Assembly: GCA_007922225.1 (NCBI GenBank)
Contig: ML679956.1
Location: 75,800,095 to 75,864,094 of the forward strand
Length of the DNA: 64,000 nucleotides
Reading direction: 5' to 3'
Source: Emydura subglobosa
Lineage: Eukaryota > Chordata > Testudines > Chelidae
The translations under genes were made by a program, and so were the position numbers. Below the pieces are notes generated by a model. That model made no database searches. It saw only the letters and a list, made by a program, of their open reading frames with translations, and had not been told where the DNA came from. Below, piece by piece: positions 32,721 to 44,077 of the stretch. Every line of letters starts with the position of its first letter. The first letter of the stretch is position 1.

Positions 32721-33003
32721 CTCAGGGCTTGTCTACGCTTACCTCTGAGATTCGGCGACAGTTGACCGGAGTTACGCAAGCTACGCAAAAAACTTGCGCA
32801 ACTCCTGTCGACTTCTCTGCTTCTCTTCTACGCGCCGTCTTCACTGCACTGCGCCGATTGGAACCACGTTTCTGTCGACGCAGCGCTACGCCACTTGAGA
32901 AGGTGGTCTTAGTACGTCGATTTCTGGATCGACTGAGCGGGTCTTCACTGACCACTCAGTCGATCCAGAGAAATCGATCTGACGGTGGCGACTTTCTCCT
33001 CAG
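32721..33003. mobile_element. MITE fragment with internal palindrome
   Basis: It starts 'cagggcttgtctacg', a common reptile MITE end. It has a 24-25-bp inverted repeat: 32917-32940 (TCGATTTCTGGATCGACTGA) against 32953-32977. CpG and TCGA motifs are unusually dense for the region. The right terminal repeat is not seen, so the copy may be truncated. Confidence 0.55.
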
Positions 33004-33308
33004 TCCAGTGCTGCTTCTTTTCTTCATCAAGTATTGTTGGTAGAAAGAAAAGGAGAGATAGTTTGGGCCGATTACTTTCTCCTCTTAAAACTCTCTCTCT
33101 TGCACAAGAGTCACCTCCAGCTCGGGTTCAGGAGACAGGAAGTCTGAGTGAAAGGAAAACCCCAGCTGCTTCTTTGTCAAGATGTAGATTTTTCACCCAC
33201 ACCCTCTTTCCTGCCAGAGAATGGCCACTTAACTAGGTGATGCTCCATTTGATCTCATTGACACCTGGCTGAGGCGTTGGCTAGCCTTTTGTCTCTGGGG
33301 AACTGGTT
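33004..33308. other. Unassigned sequence
   Basis: Nothing is confidently recognised; it may belong with the retroelement-like material at 32141-32720. Confidence 0.35.
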
Positions 33309-33946
33309 TGTGACTGCCCTCCAGAACATATTGGAACATGTCCCAGTAATATCACACAGTAGAATCTTATAACTCTTATGGCTGATGGCCGGCTTCCCTC
33401 AGTGGGTCTCGCACCTTCCTGCTTGTAGTGGGCCAGGAAGTTGCCCGTCACCCCATCTTCCCTGGGGGAGAGGGGTAGGGACCCGGGCCCACCCGCTCCT
33501 CCGGGTCCCAGCCCAGGGGCCCTATGAACCACAGCGGTATACTGCTGGCTCTGTATTGTTGAGCTGCAGCCTCTTCCCCTGGGCTACTTTTCCCCCCTCA
33601 GCCTTTCTGGCCTCTCCGGCCCTATGTCCTTGCTGCCCCTTCCTGGGCTCAGTACCTCCTTTGGGGTTCTTCTGCTCTCCCCCACTTCGCTTCTCCAATC
33701 TGCTGCTGCTCCGCTCCGCTCCGCTCCACCCAGCACAACACCTCTGCTTCCTCCAACTTGTGCACTGTGTGTTTGGGGCAGAGCCCTTTTATGGAGCACC
33801 TGGCTGATCACTAATCAGCCTCAGCTGCTCCTAATTGCCCCCAGGGCTCTGAGTTAGTCAGCAGGGAACAAAGCCCGGAGCATTCTGGGGCTCACATATC
33901 TCCCATCCAGCACTCTTCTACTGCCTTCTGCCTTCACCATATCACA
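33309..33946 (-). mobile_element. LTR-like element, minus strand
   Basis: Read on the minus strand it begins TGTGATATGG. It carries a TATA-like ATAAAAGG (plus 33783-33794), then a GC-rich block with four GGAGC units. It has the box 'ctgggacccggaggag' ... 'gggcccgggtccct' shared with 8441-9304 and 21678-22300, and ends near GTCACA. No flanking duplication was found, so the ends are approximate. The long plus frames here reflect GC composition only. Confidence 0.5.
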
Positions 33947-34059
33947 CTCTATATACGATGTTATCATGCATGTTTTACTAATACAATGAGGATCAGCAAA
34001 TCATGAGTTTTCAAATGATAACTCACAAGGCATACTTGGTACAAAATTTATCATAATTC

Positions 34060-35415
34060 TATGAAAGGGGTGAACATACGGGTACAGACTGTCATAAATT
34101 GATCATTGTACTCTTTATAATAACCATTAATATATTTGAAGACTGATATAAAGTCCCCCCTCAGTCTTCTTTTCTCAAGAGGAAACCCGCTTAGTTTTTT
34201 TAATCTTTCCTCATAGATCAAATTTTCTAAACCTTTTATCATTTTCGGTACTTTCCTCTGGACTTTCTCTAATTTATCCACACTTCTCCTAAAGTGTGCA
34301 CCCAGAATTGGACACAGTACCCCTGCTGGACAATTACCTCACATGTCCCACATACGACCCTCCAGTTAATACATCCAGAATGATATTAGCCTTTTTAGCA
34401 AGTGCATCGCATTGTTGACTCGTACTGAAGTTATGATCCACTGTCACCCCCAGATCCTTTTCAGCAGTACTTGCTGCCTAGTCAGTTATTTCCCATTCTG
34501 TAATTGTGCATTTGATTTTTCCTTTCTAAGTGAAGTAATTTGTACTCGTCTTTATTACATTTCATCTTGTTGATTTCAGACCAATTTGTCAAGGTTGGTT
34601 TGAATTCTAATCCTCCTCCAACGGGCTTGCAATCCCTCCGAGCTTGGGGTCATCCGCAAATTTTACAAACATACTCTTCACTCCATTATCCAAATCATTA
34701 ATGAAAATATTGAATACTAGCAGCTTGAGAACTGATCCCTGCGGTACTCCACTAGATACGCCCTCCCAGTTTGACTGCAAATCATTGATAACTACTCTTT
34801 GAGTACGGTCTTTCAACCAGTTGTGCACCCACCTTATAGTAATTTCATCTAGATCATATTTTCCTAGTTTACTTATGAGAATGTCATGTGAGACTGTGTC
34901 AAAAGCCTTACTAAAATCAAGATATTTCATGTCTACTGCTTCTCCCCATACACTAGGCCAGGAACCCTGTCAAAGAAGGAAATTAGGTTGGTTTGGCGGG
35001 ATTGAATCCATGCTGACCTATCCTTATAACCCTATTATCCTGTAGGTGCTTCCAATTTGATTGTTTAATAATTTGTTCCAGTATCTTTCCTGGAATTGAA
35101 GTTAGGCTGTCTGACCTATAATTAACCTTTGCTCCCCTTTTAAAAGATAGGTACTACATTTTCCCTTCTGCCGTCCTTTGGGACCTCATTGTCCTCCATG
35201 AGCTCTCAAAGATAATCTCCAACGGTTCTGAGATTGCTTCAACTAGTTCCTTAAGTACTGTAAGATACATTTCATCAGGCCTGGCTGACCAGGAGACATT
35301 TAGCTTATCTAAATATTCTTTAATCTGCTCTTTCCCTGTTTTGGCTTGAGTTCTTTCCCCACTGTTGTTAAGTTGTTGAATATCTGTTGTTGAGTATCTG
35401 GTCACTGTTCACCTT
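34060..35415 (-). mobile_element. CR1 LINE with readable reverse transcriptase, minus strand
   Basis: The minus strand encodes ORF2 pieces in order. 35154-35405 holds the linker ('DELYLTVLKELVEAIS'-like; actual 'DEMYLTVLKELVEA'). 34607-34930 holds the palm with 'YLDFSKAFDTVSHDIL', 'SGVPQGSVL' and 'VKFADDPKLGG', so the metal-binding FADD motif is retained. 34051-34281 holds the C-terminal 'KMIKGLENLIYEERLKKL'. Stops and frameshifts separate the pieces. The 5' half of ORF2 and ORF1 are absent. Confidence 0.9.
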
Positions 35416-35424
35416 TTTAGTGAA

Positions 35425-35668
35425 CATACATAGGAACAAAGGACTGGAAGGGGCTCCGCCTTCTGGATCAATGAGTCCAGTCCCTGCTATCACAGACAAC
35501 TCCACTGTATAATTCTGTTCATAAACTGATCAATCCCTATAGATATGCCTTAACTCCAACAGAAGGTATTGGGCTTGATGCAGGAAGTACCTGCTGACAT
35601 TTTCTGCCCCGTGATTTACAGGAGATCAGTGGTCATAATGGTCCCTTCTGACCTTAAAATATATGCAT
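35425..35668. mobile_element. Two abutting CR1 3' ends in opposite orientation
   Basis: 35425-35530 reads as an inverted CR1 3' UTR ('ggaacaaaggactggaaggg'). 35560-35668 reads as a plus-strand 3' UTR ('aggagatcagtggtcataat', 'ggtcccttctgaccttaaaa'). They are tail to tail next to the larger CR1. Confidence 0.65.
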
Positions 35669-36370
35669 TTCCTCCAACATTGATATAATTCAAAGGGAAA
35701 ACATACTTCTCTACAATACTCAGGAAACAAGCTGCTCTCCCTCATGTTGCCACTGCAACGTCTCCTATTGATCCCAGCCAGGGCTGTCTAGAAGTACCCA
35801 TCTCTCCTAATGAGCTCAAGAGAGGGTTATTTCCCTGATGTCCATGGAATAGGGACAGCCCAGGCTTCCTCACATTGCCTGTCCCCATGCCTCACCACGA
35901 TCCGGGGAGAGCACTCCTAACCCCGGGAGGGTAGTTATGCCTATGCCCGTCCAGTCTTTGGTCTCCCTCCTGGGATTGCCCACAAAAATGCCACGTCCGT
36001 TTAAAATAATTCTAACACACACCTGTCTACCATGGTCTTTCAAACCCCAAATATGGTGTTGAATGATTTGAAGTGTGCAAGGCTTCAGTGTTTGTGTTGG
36101 AACAAGCCTGAGGTATTAATCCCTTTGAGAACCTGAGTGCCATATGATCATCAGGAACATTTTTGTGGCAGACTGCCATCTTCCTTCACATCGTTTACCT
36201 TGGAGTGACAAATGCCTTGTTTTTAATGCTTATAATATTTTGCAGTTCTATAGCTCCTTTTACCTGAAGATCTCGAAGTGCTTTACAAACATTAATTAAT
36301 TAAGTCTCACGACCAAGGCTAGGAGAATCCTGTCGTTTTCAGCTCGTGCAAGTGTCAACTAGAGATGAAC
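35669..36370. other. Unassigned; SINE remnant near 36240-36330
   Basis: 'cctgaagatctcgaagtgct' followed by 'ttacaaacattaatt' (about 36262-36302) is an inverted SINE tail. The rest is not recognised. Confidence 0.4.
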
Positions 36371-36929
36371 CTGAGTTTCCAACCTTGCATTTTAGTTTTT
36401 ACTGACATGAAGACATGAAATTGATTTTTTTTACTGACACGGTAAACTTTTTACTGTCATCACTAAAAATACCATAAACAATACAATAATGACACAAAAG
36501 CGTGTATTCGCTTTACGTCGCTTTTTTGAGGAATTGACGTTTCCTCATCTGCCACATTTTTTCTCAACTCAGTCATTTTCACGAACAAATTACCCATGGT
36601 ATCATTACAAATATAAACTCTGTTCTCGTGATAGTCTGCATACAGGAATTCAGAATTACGCAATTGTTTTAGCTGCAGTTAATTGATCAGACGGGTTCTT
36701 TGGATGTGTGCAATAATAGAAAACAGGAAATTGATAAAGTCATGGTCAGTGTCGTTTTATGATACAAGAAGTGATTCTGAACGACGACAATCAATGTCAA
36801 AATACAATATGTTTTATTTCTACCCAATTTCATGGACATTTTCATTTATTTACAGGTATACAGACAGTGTTAAAGTAGTGCCTTTTATTTACTGACTGTT
36901 CACAAATTTATGGATGGTTGGCAACCCTG
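36371..36929. mobile_element. Candidate DNA element, AT-rich, compositionally distinct
   Basis: The right end GGTTGGCAACCCTG (36916-36929) has a hAT-like terminus. The left end CTGAGTTTCCAACC (36371-36384) matches its reverse complement at 11 of 14 positions. The interior is AT-rich yet retains many CpGs ('ttcgctttacgtcgct', 'gaacgacgac'). No convincing 8-bp duplication was found, so this stays tentative. Confidence 0.35.
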
Positions 36930-38944
36930 AGCCCAAACCAGGGAATCCCCAAACTCTAGGGAAGTTTTGATCTGCCTCCAGACTTGACAGCTGGCCTCTT
37001 TCTCGTATAATGGGCCAAATCTGGATGTTTTGGTGGAATTCAGCCCTAGCGCTGAGCTTTGCCTTTCTGGCCCATCCCTAGTTCCAAGAAACCGTCTTGG
37101 CATGTTCAGCCAGTTTAATGGGGCCCATTCAGCATTTTTCTGAGCTTGAAAACTCAGACTAAGTACTCATGTGATCCTGGCACATGCCAGAGCTTTTTGA
37201 GGTGGATGGGCCACTTCCTAATGCTGCAGTGCATTCTGGGGTATCTCCGCTTCAGGGACCAGTTGGGCTAGCAGTGCCAAAAGGAAGCTCTCTGGTTGTG
37301 CTGCCGAAGACTGGGAGTGTGTGGCACTCCCAGAAGCTACGATCCAAGGGCTGCTTACCTGGAATTTAGGGCAGGGTGGACCTTACTGAGGGGGAATAAG
37401 CCAAATGGGGGCAGAGGACTGGAGGTGGCTGGGTAGAAAGCAGCCAATGCCCACAAGACATCTGAATGTTAAGGCTCTGAGAGCTGTTTGTGGTTTACCC
37501 CAGGTCACCCAGGAAGTCTGTGGCAGAACAAAGGAAGGAACCCAGGTTACTGCAGTGCCAATCCTGAGCCTTCACCACAAGCTGGTTTCTCTTGGAAAGT
37601 AGCTGCCAACATGACTTTTCTCCCATTCATGGTTAAAACAAGGAAGAGGTGGAAGTTTGTGTTTGTCTCCAGCCAGAATTCAGGGCACGTCTGAAGTATA
37701 TAAACATCTGCCTCCCCTGGTGAGCACATTAGAAATGCAGAGCAATGGATGAGACGAGAGACAGAAGAGAAATGCTTTTTGTCCAGGATACACAGTTGTA
37801 ATTATTCTGGCTGCTCCGTCCAGGACCAAACCAAATCCTTAGGGTGCCTGCAGTATGCCCAGCGTACCACGTCTTAGAAGCAAGGGCTGCAGGTGGTTTT
37901 AGCCGCTTGGCCTTGCAGACACTAGTCCTGGTGGGTCCCAGTAGCCACTCAGACAGTTGGCGGAGGGAAAGGTTTTTGCTAGGGGTGGCACGACAGGGAA
38001 GGTTGCAGGTGCTGCAGGTACGGAGGCTTAAATAGGTAGAGTTCAAAGTGAGCAATAGCGGTTCTGGTTTGGGCCCCTAGGGCAGTCTAGTCTAGAGTCA
38101 GGGCTCTTCAGATGGGGTGCCCTCGCCAGCCCAGTCTCTGCTCAAGCAAATAGGAGCTTGCAGGTTTCTAGACCAGCCTCAGTTAGTGGCTTTCATTGGG
38201 GCCTCTCTGCTCTGGCTCCCTGCCCAGCCACTGCTGCTCCCCCTTAATTCCCACACAGACTCGCACCGGGCTGTGACGTCCAGCAGTCACAGCCTGCTCC
38301 ACACGCGGCTCTGTGTGCTGTTCCTGGGGGTGCTTCTCAGCAGAGTCTGCCTCGCCATGCTGCTGCCCGAAAGGGGCCTTAGCCATTTCCTGGTCCAGGG
38401 CCCTTTCTTCTAACCTGGCCAGGAGGAAGGGATATGTAGTGGGGAGAGGGCTGGTGGGGATCAGCGTCTGTGCCTAGCAGATCCATCACACAGTAGGTTT
38501 TGGCCGTGATTGATCTCTGACTGCAGCAGGGCCTCCTCCACTGACCATCTTGGACTTGTGGACTACTAGCTGCTCGAGCCAGCAGGCCTCGCCCCTAAGG
38601 AGCAGTGGCTCTTTTCTGTTAGCCACCAGTCCTTTCGTCAGAGATGCTGGAACCATTCCCCCATTTTATCACTAAATGGAAAAATGGGAGCAGGGGACAG
38701 AGTATCCAGCCCACAGATTGAAACTGGTGGGGCCTTGCCTCTGAATTTTGGCTGTTTGTCATTGATCTTTTCATTCAATATAGAACAATGACTATATATA
38801 GATATGTCAATAATTTTTTCACAGTAGGTGCTGCACAGATGTTTGTTCAATGACACGTACCGGTAATAAGAAGAATCTGGAGAGGAAGGATGGTCTCCTA
38901 GTGAAGGCACTGATGACTCAGGAGATGTGAGGCCTATTTCCCAG
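36930..38944. other. Unassigned sequence
   Basis: No recognised repeat or exon covers this 2-kb stretch. 37844-38413 is GC-rich with chance frames on both strands. A SINE-like remnant may lie at about 37480-37580 ('ggtcacccaggaagtctgtg'). Confidence 0.4.
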
Positions 38945-39070
38945 CATGGCAACAGCCTTGGGCACATCACTTCACTCCCCTGGCCTTAGTTTCCCACCTG
39001 GAATTTAGGGATAATAATAATTCCTTCCTGACAGGGATGCTCAAATGCTACAGTGATGAGTGCCAAGCCA
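38945..39070 (+). repeat. CORE/MIR-type SINE, 3' part
   Basis: 'ttgggcacatcacttcactc', 'ttagtttcccacctggaatt' and 'gctacagtgatgagtgcc' follow SINE order. The tRNA-like head is missing. Confidence 0.6.
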
Positions 39071-39539
39071 GACTTACTCACTCCTCCATCTCTGCATTGT
39101 GCCATTAGATTGAGAACTGTTTATGTCAGCAATGCTCTTTGCTCCCATTCTACAGCACGGGTGTCGACTTCCAGAACTGCCGGCATTAGAAATCTATGGA
39201 AGACTGTAGTATTGGGTGTCGAGGAAGCACTATCTAAATAACAGGCAGCCTCTTGTAGGTACTTTGAGCTTTGATGGTGGTTGAGGGCACACAGCACCTG
39301 GTAGGACTGTGCCCATTATCAGAAAGAACAATATTCCCTTTACAGTTAATATATTAGTTTGCAATCATATAATTGCTTTTGTCCTGAAAAGTCCCTAAGT
39401 ATTTTACCAATGAGAGCTCTTGTGACTACTGGGCCTACAAATTCACTCTAAGTGCGAGCTCAACTGTAAAATGTCCGTGGCCTTCATAAGATGTAACAAT
39501 AACCTAGAAAAACAAATGCTGATGGGAAAAGATATAAAA
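39071..39539. other. Unassigned sequence
   Basis: Nothing is recognised here. Confidence 0.5.
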
Positions 39540-39927
39540 AGGTGACTGACCAACCGACTGACTTAGTCTAAACAAAAGTTGTCTGGGGCCCTCAGCCTAC
39601 AAGGCAGCCAGTCCTCCCTCCTCAAGCTCCAGGGAATGACTGCCTCTGTTCTGCCCTACAGCTTTTCTTATATGCGCCTGCTTGGCCCCGATTGGCCGCT
39701 CCTTGCAGCACCCTTCTTATTGGCTGCTTTTTGCGCAGCCTTCCCAAGACTTTATTAACCCCTCAGCGGCCAGTATGGAGCAGACACCCCATTACACACC
39801 CTCCCACTTAGGATCGACTGCCCTTGGAGGGGGTTGGTGGGGTTATCTTCCTTGCTTCCCCCGCAGCTATGCTCACAGGGTGTCCCTCTCCTGTCTGAGG
39901 TTCTCCACAGCTCTGGCCTCCCATGCT
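39540..39927 (-). mobile_element. Possible LTR-retroelement part, left of a CR1 insertion
   Basis: GC-rich sequence with a minus-strand TATA-like 'catataagaaaag' (near plus 39663-39677) and several CCAAT-type motifs ('gattggccgct', 'tattggctgc'). It is plausibly part of the same minus-strand retroelement as 40769-41345, interrupted by a CR1. Confidence 0.35.
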
Positions 39928-40768
39928 GTGCAGTTCTGGTCTCCCATTTTTAAGAAAGATAAATTCAAACTGGAAGAGGTGCAGAGAAGGGCTACTATGA
40001 TGGTCCGAGGAATGGAAAACCTGCCTTATGATAGGAGACTCAGAGTCTTGTTTAGCCTAACCAAAAGAAGGCTGAGGGGAGATACGATTGGTCTCTATAA
40101 ATACATTAGAGGGATAAATATCAGGTAGGGAGAGGAGTTATTTAAGTCCAGCGTCAATGTGGACACAAGAACTAATAGATATAAACTGGCCATCAGGAAG
40201 TTTAGACTTGAAGTTAGATAAAGGTTTCTAACCAACAGAGGAGGGAATTTCTGGAACAGCCTTACAAGGGGAGCAGTCAGGGCAAGAAAACTAGCTGGCT
40301 TCAAGACTGAGCTTGATAAATGTATGGAGGGAATGGTATGATGGGACAGCCTAATTTGGCAATTGACTGATCTTTGACAACTAGCAGTAAATAATCCCAG
40401 TGGTCTGTGATAGGGTGTTAGATGAGGTGGGTTCTGAGTCACTACAGAGAATTCTTTCCGGGTGTCTGGCTGATGAGTCTTGCCCAGATGCTCACGCCAT
40501 ATTTGGGGTTGGAAGGAATTTTCCCCCAGGGCAGATTGGCAGAGGCCCTGGGGTTTTTTTTGCCTTCCTCTGCAGCATGGGTCCTGGATCACTTGCTGAT
40601 GGATTCTTTATCTTGAAATCTTTAAACCATGATTTGAGGACTTCAGTAATTCAGTCATAGGTCAAGGGTCTATTACAGGAGTGGGTGGGTGAGGTTCTGT
40701 GGCTTGCGTTCTGCAGGTGGTCAAATTAGATGATCAGAGTGGTCCCTTCTGACCTTAAAGTCTATGAG
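39928..40768 (+). mobile_element. CR1 LINE, reverse transcriptase C-terminus and long 3' UTR
   Basis: The plus-strand frame at 39950-40128 encodes '[20 protein letters not shown]' and '[12 protein letters not shown]' of ORF2. The 3' UTR runs to 'tcccttctgaccttaaagtc' and 'tatgagttgg'. Same subfamily as the inverted copy at 23266-23850. Confidence 0.9.
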
Positions 40769-41345
40769 TTGGTGTCTCTGTGCCCTCTTGCTCTACTCAC
40801 AAGGCCAGGTTGTTGGCTTTCAGCCTCTCCCATAACCCTGGCCTTTGCTCTGCATCCTCTCCCAGCACCCCTTCTCCTAGGGCCTGAGTCCTTACCACAG
40901 CATGTTCCTTTCCAGTGTGGGTTTCCCCATTTCTCTGGGCCTTCTCTGTCCCACTCACCTTATCCACCACCTCCTGACTACCTCCTGCTCCCCCCTCCCC
41001 CCTCGCGAGATGGCTCCTTGCCAGGTTCACCGTCATCACAGCCACACTCCCCTTGATGGTTCTGATCTGGCCTGGTTCTTGGGTACCCCTTCCCTATTCT
41101 GTCTTCTCCTGAGGGGGCAACGCTTTTTTATATGGCCCTCTTCATGGCCCTGCAAGCAAGTTCCTTGCGTCTTCTTGGACACAGGCCTCCCATTGTCCTT
41201 CCCTTGTTCAGTCCCTTCACTCAGGCTCGCCTTGACCCTGCCACTCAGGTCTGGGCACTCCCTCTGCAAGTGCCCCTGTTGCCTCCTGAGGACTCTTAGG
41301 GGTCAGTGTGGGGCAGACGTCCCGTCACAGGGTCCTTAAAGAAAG
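40769..41345 (-). pseudogene. LTR-retroelement gag remnant with two zinc-knuckle motifs
   Basis: The minus strand encodes a degenerate nucleocapsid. The frame at 41036-41269 starts with 'QRECPDLSG', the end of a first CCHC knuckle ('GHLQREC', with the 'GH' just upstream) whose two leading cysteines are lost. It continues to 'CLQGHEEGHIKKRC', a second knuckle fitting C-x2-C-x4-H-x4-C except that its second cysteine reads glycine. Zinc knuckles bind genomic RNA in retroviral and Gypsy-type Gag proteins. No protease or reverse transcriptase remnant was found, so the lineage (Gypsy versus endogenous retrovirus) is open. The frame at 40797-41045 may be more gag. Confidence 0.6.
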
Positions 41346-42309
41346 AGACTTTGGGGGAAAAATTGGGAAGAACAAATGGAGGCTGCTACAGCGAGCTTCC
41401 CCATCATATCTGCCACCCCCACAGTTTCCTGGGGCCTGGTCCTGAATCACCCTGATCCTGAGGGATGCCTGGACTGATCTAGCTAAAGAAAGAGGGAGGG
41501 AGATAATATTGCCACCCCTGCCAGCTCCAGCTGAACTGCCAACATCACATGAGATGAAAGAGGATCAGAGCAACAATAGCAACTCCAGCCCATCTCAATT
41601 AATGTCGTCTCTTTTCCCCTAAAGGACAGCTATTGCCATCTTTGTACCAGCTAAGATACTGCCAAACTAGGGGTTTTTTCTTTCTAAAATTCTCACCCAC
41701 GAAAGAGAAAGGGAACAAGAAATGTTGTTAAAATGAAAGCGTTTATTGAAACTTCACATTTCAAATCCTTTAACTGTTTGTCCTTCTTTTCTATATCTTT
41801 AATAAAAGGGTAAAAGGATTTTGAATGGTTTGTTTGCCATGGTGCTAAGCAGGCTGTGGTCTCTGTGCACCAAACCCCGGACCTTGTTTAATGCTGTTTA
41901 ATGTTGGACTGTGACTGGGTTATGTTAACACCTTTGGTCCATATATTCCATCTGAATTAATACAACTGAGCTGCTTCTCCAATCACTGAAATGCAGCCAG
42001 CTCTGCACATTGAGGGTCGGATGCTCACGGGCAGTGCATAATTTGTAATGAAAGAAGTGCCAGGGCTCAAGCAATTAGGTGCCAGGGCTCAAGCAATTTT
42101 TTTTTCCTTTCATAACTGATGCGGCATATTGGATTATAGCAGAAACAGAAAACAAAAAGCTACTTGGCCAAATGCAGAATGAATGCAGCCCTACACATGT
42201 GGCCTTTAAAATGATAACGGTATTTTGTATGACGTGGTGCCTAGTGCGACACATGGCAGTTAGTGGCACCATTTTGCAAAGAGAAAACTGAAGCCCAGAG
42301 TGATTAAGG
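41346..42309. other. Unassigned sequence
   Basis: Nothing is recognised. There is a local duplication: 'gtgccagggctcaagcaatt' occurs at about 42057-42076 and again at about 42080-42099. Confidence 0.45.
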
Positions 42310-42510
42310 CCAAATTTTCAAATGTAGCCCCAATTTTTGGTGTGTCCAGCCGCTCCCATGGACCTCTGTTGGAGCTACGGCTTTTCAGCGCTTCCCAAAC
42401 ACCCAAACACCAGTCCCACGGTGTCTCAAGTCGGGCACCCAAAATCAGCAGCCACTTTTGGCCCCACTGATGTCCTGAAGTCAGACAGCGAATCAGCAGC
42501 GGGGCTGGAA
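42310..42510. repeat. Interspersed repeat related to 3440-3625
   Basis: 'caaattttcaaatgtagccc' and 'cgggcacccaaaatcagcag' recall the block at 3440-3625, a common diverged reptile repeat. Confidence 0.4.
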
Positions 42511-43559
42511 ACTGGAGCTGGATCTCATGCCTGTGCCTCAACCACAAGATAATCCCAGGAGATACAGTGTCACCCAACAAAACCCCCTTGCTGGCAGTGT
42601 CAGCAGAAAGGCCAAGGAATGAACAGGCCACTGAGCCTGCAATCCTTTCTTACCTCTTCAGCTCATCCTCCAGAGGTATCTGAAGCACATGGGACAGGCA
42701 TCCCGGGGGGAACTTGAATCATCTTTGCTTGTACTCTACCTGTTCCTGTGGCAAAACAGAGGCCTTCATTCTCCCAGGCTGTCAATCTGGCACCTTTCAC
42801 CAGCACTACTTAATGTTTTGTTTTGTTTTCTTTGTTTTAAGAGGAATGCTTCTTTCTTGGCACGAGAGAAGCATCAAATCAATTACTTAATCCAGCAGAT
42901 CTGCATCTGTAAAGTACCCAAGCATATTGGCCAAAAAGAAAAAACAAAACAAAACACCCTGATGTCAAGTCTAAACAACTGGGTATTACTGAAATCATCT
43001 ATCACCTGCTTTAGAAATGGAATCCTAATACACCCACTGAATTGGAGACAAATTAAGATGATGCAAGACCACACAGCTGGTGCAAATATTATTCCTATTT
43101 TCTTTTCCCTACGCATAACCCAAAGGGGGGTACTGAACCTTCCGAAGATGAATGAAAATAGAGATGGTTTGGTGACACTCTGGAATGCAGTCTGGTCATC
43201 CAAACAACTGGACAGGCATATTTAGATGCTCTCCTCCGCAGGCGTAATGCTCTTGGGTGTTGATACACAAACTGATAAAATGGCAGCAGGTGTGAACTTG
43301 CACTGTCTCTCCTTCGGAAAGCCGTGTCACAGCTCATTAACCCTGATGACTGCTTTCAGAACCTTAAACTTTCCATCTCTTCGAGCAGGAATGGCAGTGG
43401 GCAGGCAGTGAATAAGCAGTGTGCAGAATGGGAGCAGCAAAAGGCTCTGGCACTAATCACCTTTCCCAAGTTGCATCCTGCAAGTTCTTACCACACATTG
43501 TTTGTTTCTCAGTAGCATCTAAACAGCCCTCAAAGAAACTATCTATCTTAGGTACTTCC
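42511..43559. other. Unassigned sequence
   Basis: A 178-codon plus frame (42689-43225) crosses most of it. It has no recognisable domain, biased composition typical of AT-rich DNA and an overlapping minus frame of 106 codons, so it is not called a gene. Confidence 0.45.
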
Positions 43560-43865
43560 TGGCCCACATCACCATTGTATCTGAGTGCCTCACAACCTTT
43601 ATTTTACCCTCACAGCGTCCTTCTGTGAGCTAGGATGGTGCTATTAGCTCCATATTACAGATGGGGAACCAGAAGACTAAGGGACTCACCCAAGGGCACA
43701 CAGGAAGTTGGTGGCAGAGCAAAGAATTGCACCTGGGTCTTTCCATTCCCAGGCCAGCAACCTCACCACTGGACCATCTTTCCTGCTGTTGGGTCGCATT
43801 GTGCTAGGCACATATAACAAAACATTGATCCCTGTCCCGAAGATATCATCTAAGCACAACCATTA
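43560..43865 (-). repeat. CORE/MIR-type tRNA SINE plus tail repeat, reverse orientation
   Basis: 'attacagatggggaaccaga', 'agggcacacaggaagttggt' and 'cctcaccactggaccatctt' are an inverted SINE (43560-43780). 43785-43865 is the inverted tail repeat ('ttgtgctaggcacatataac'). Confidence 0.75.
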
Positions 43866-44077
43866 AAGAGCCCAGGGCACTTTTCAGAGGCTGAGACACA
43901 AGAGAGCCTCCACCTCTGTCCTAAAAGGCACAGAGATGCATGACAGTCCATCCTCCACACCGCCCTCACCCTAAACATTGTTGAGGCCCAAGATCAGTGC
44001 TTATTGTGTGCCGGGACTTGCCAGGGCTGAGCCCCGACACCTCTAGGCTTGGCAGTTCATAGCCCTGGCACCTCTGT

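Noticed and set aside
33385..33857. 140-codon plus frame and a 77-codon neighbour
   Set aside because: They lie antisense in a GC-rich LTR-like element; low-complexity peptide, no domain.
42689..43225. 178-codon plus frame
   Set aside because: No recognisable domain, AT-driven composition, overlapped by a 106-codon minus frame, no splice or promoter context.
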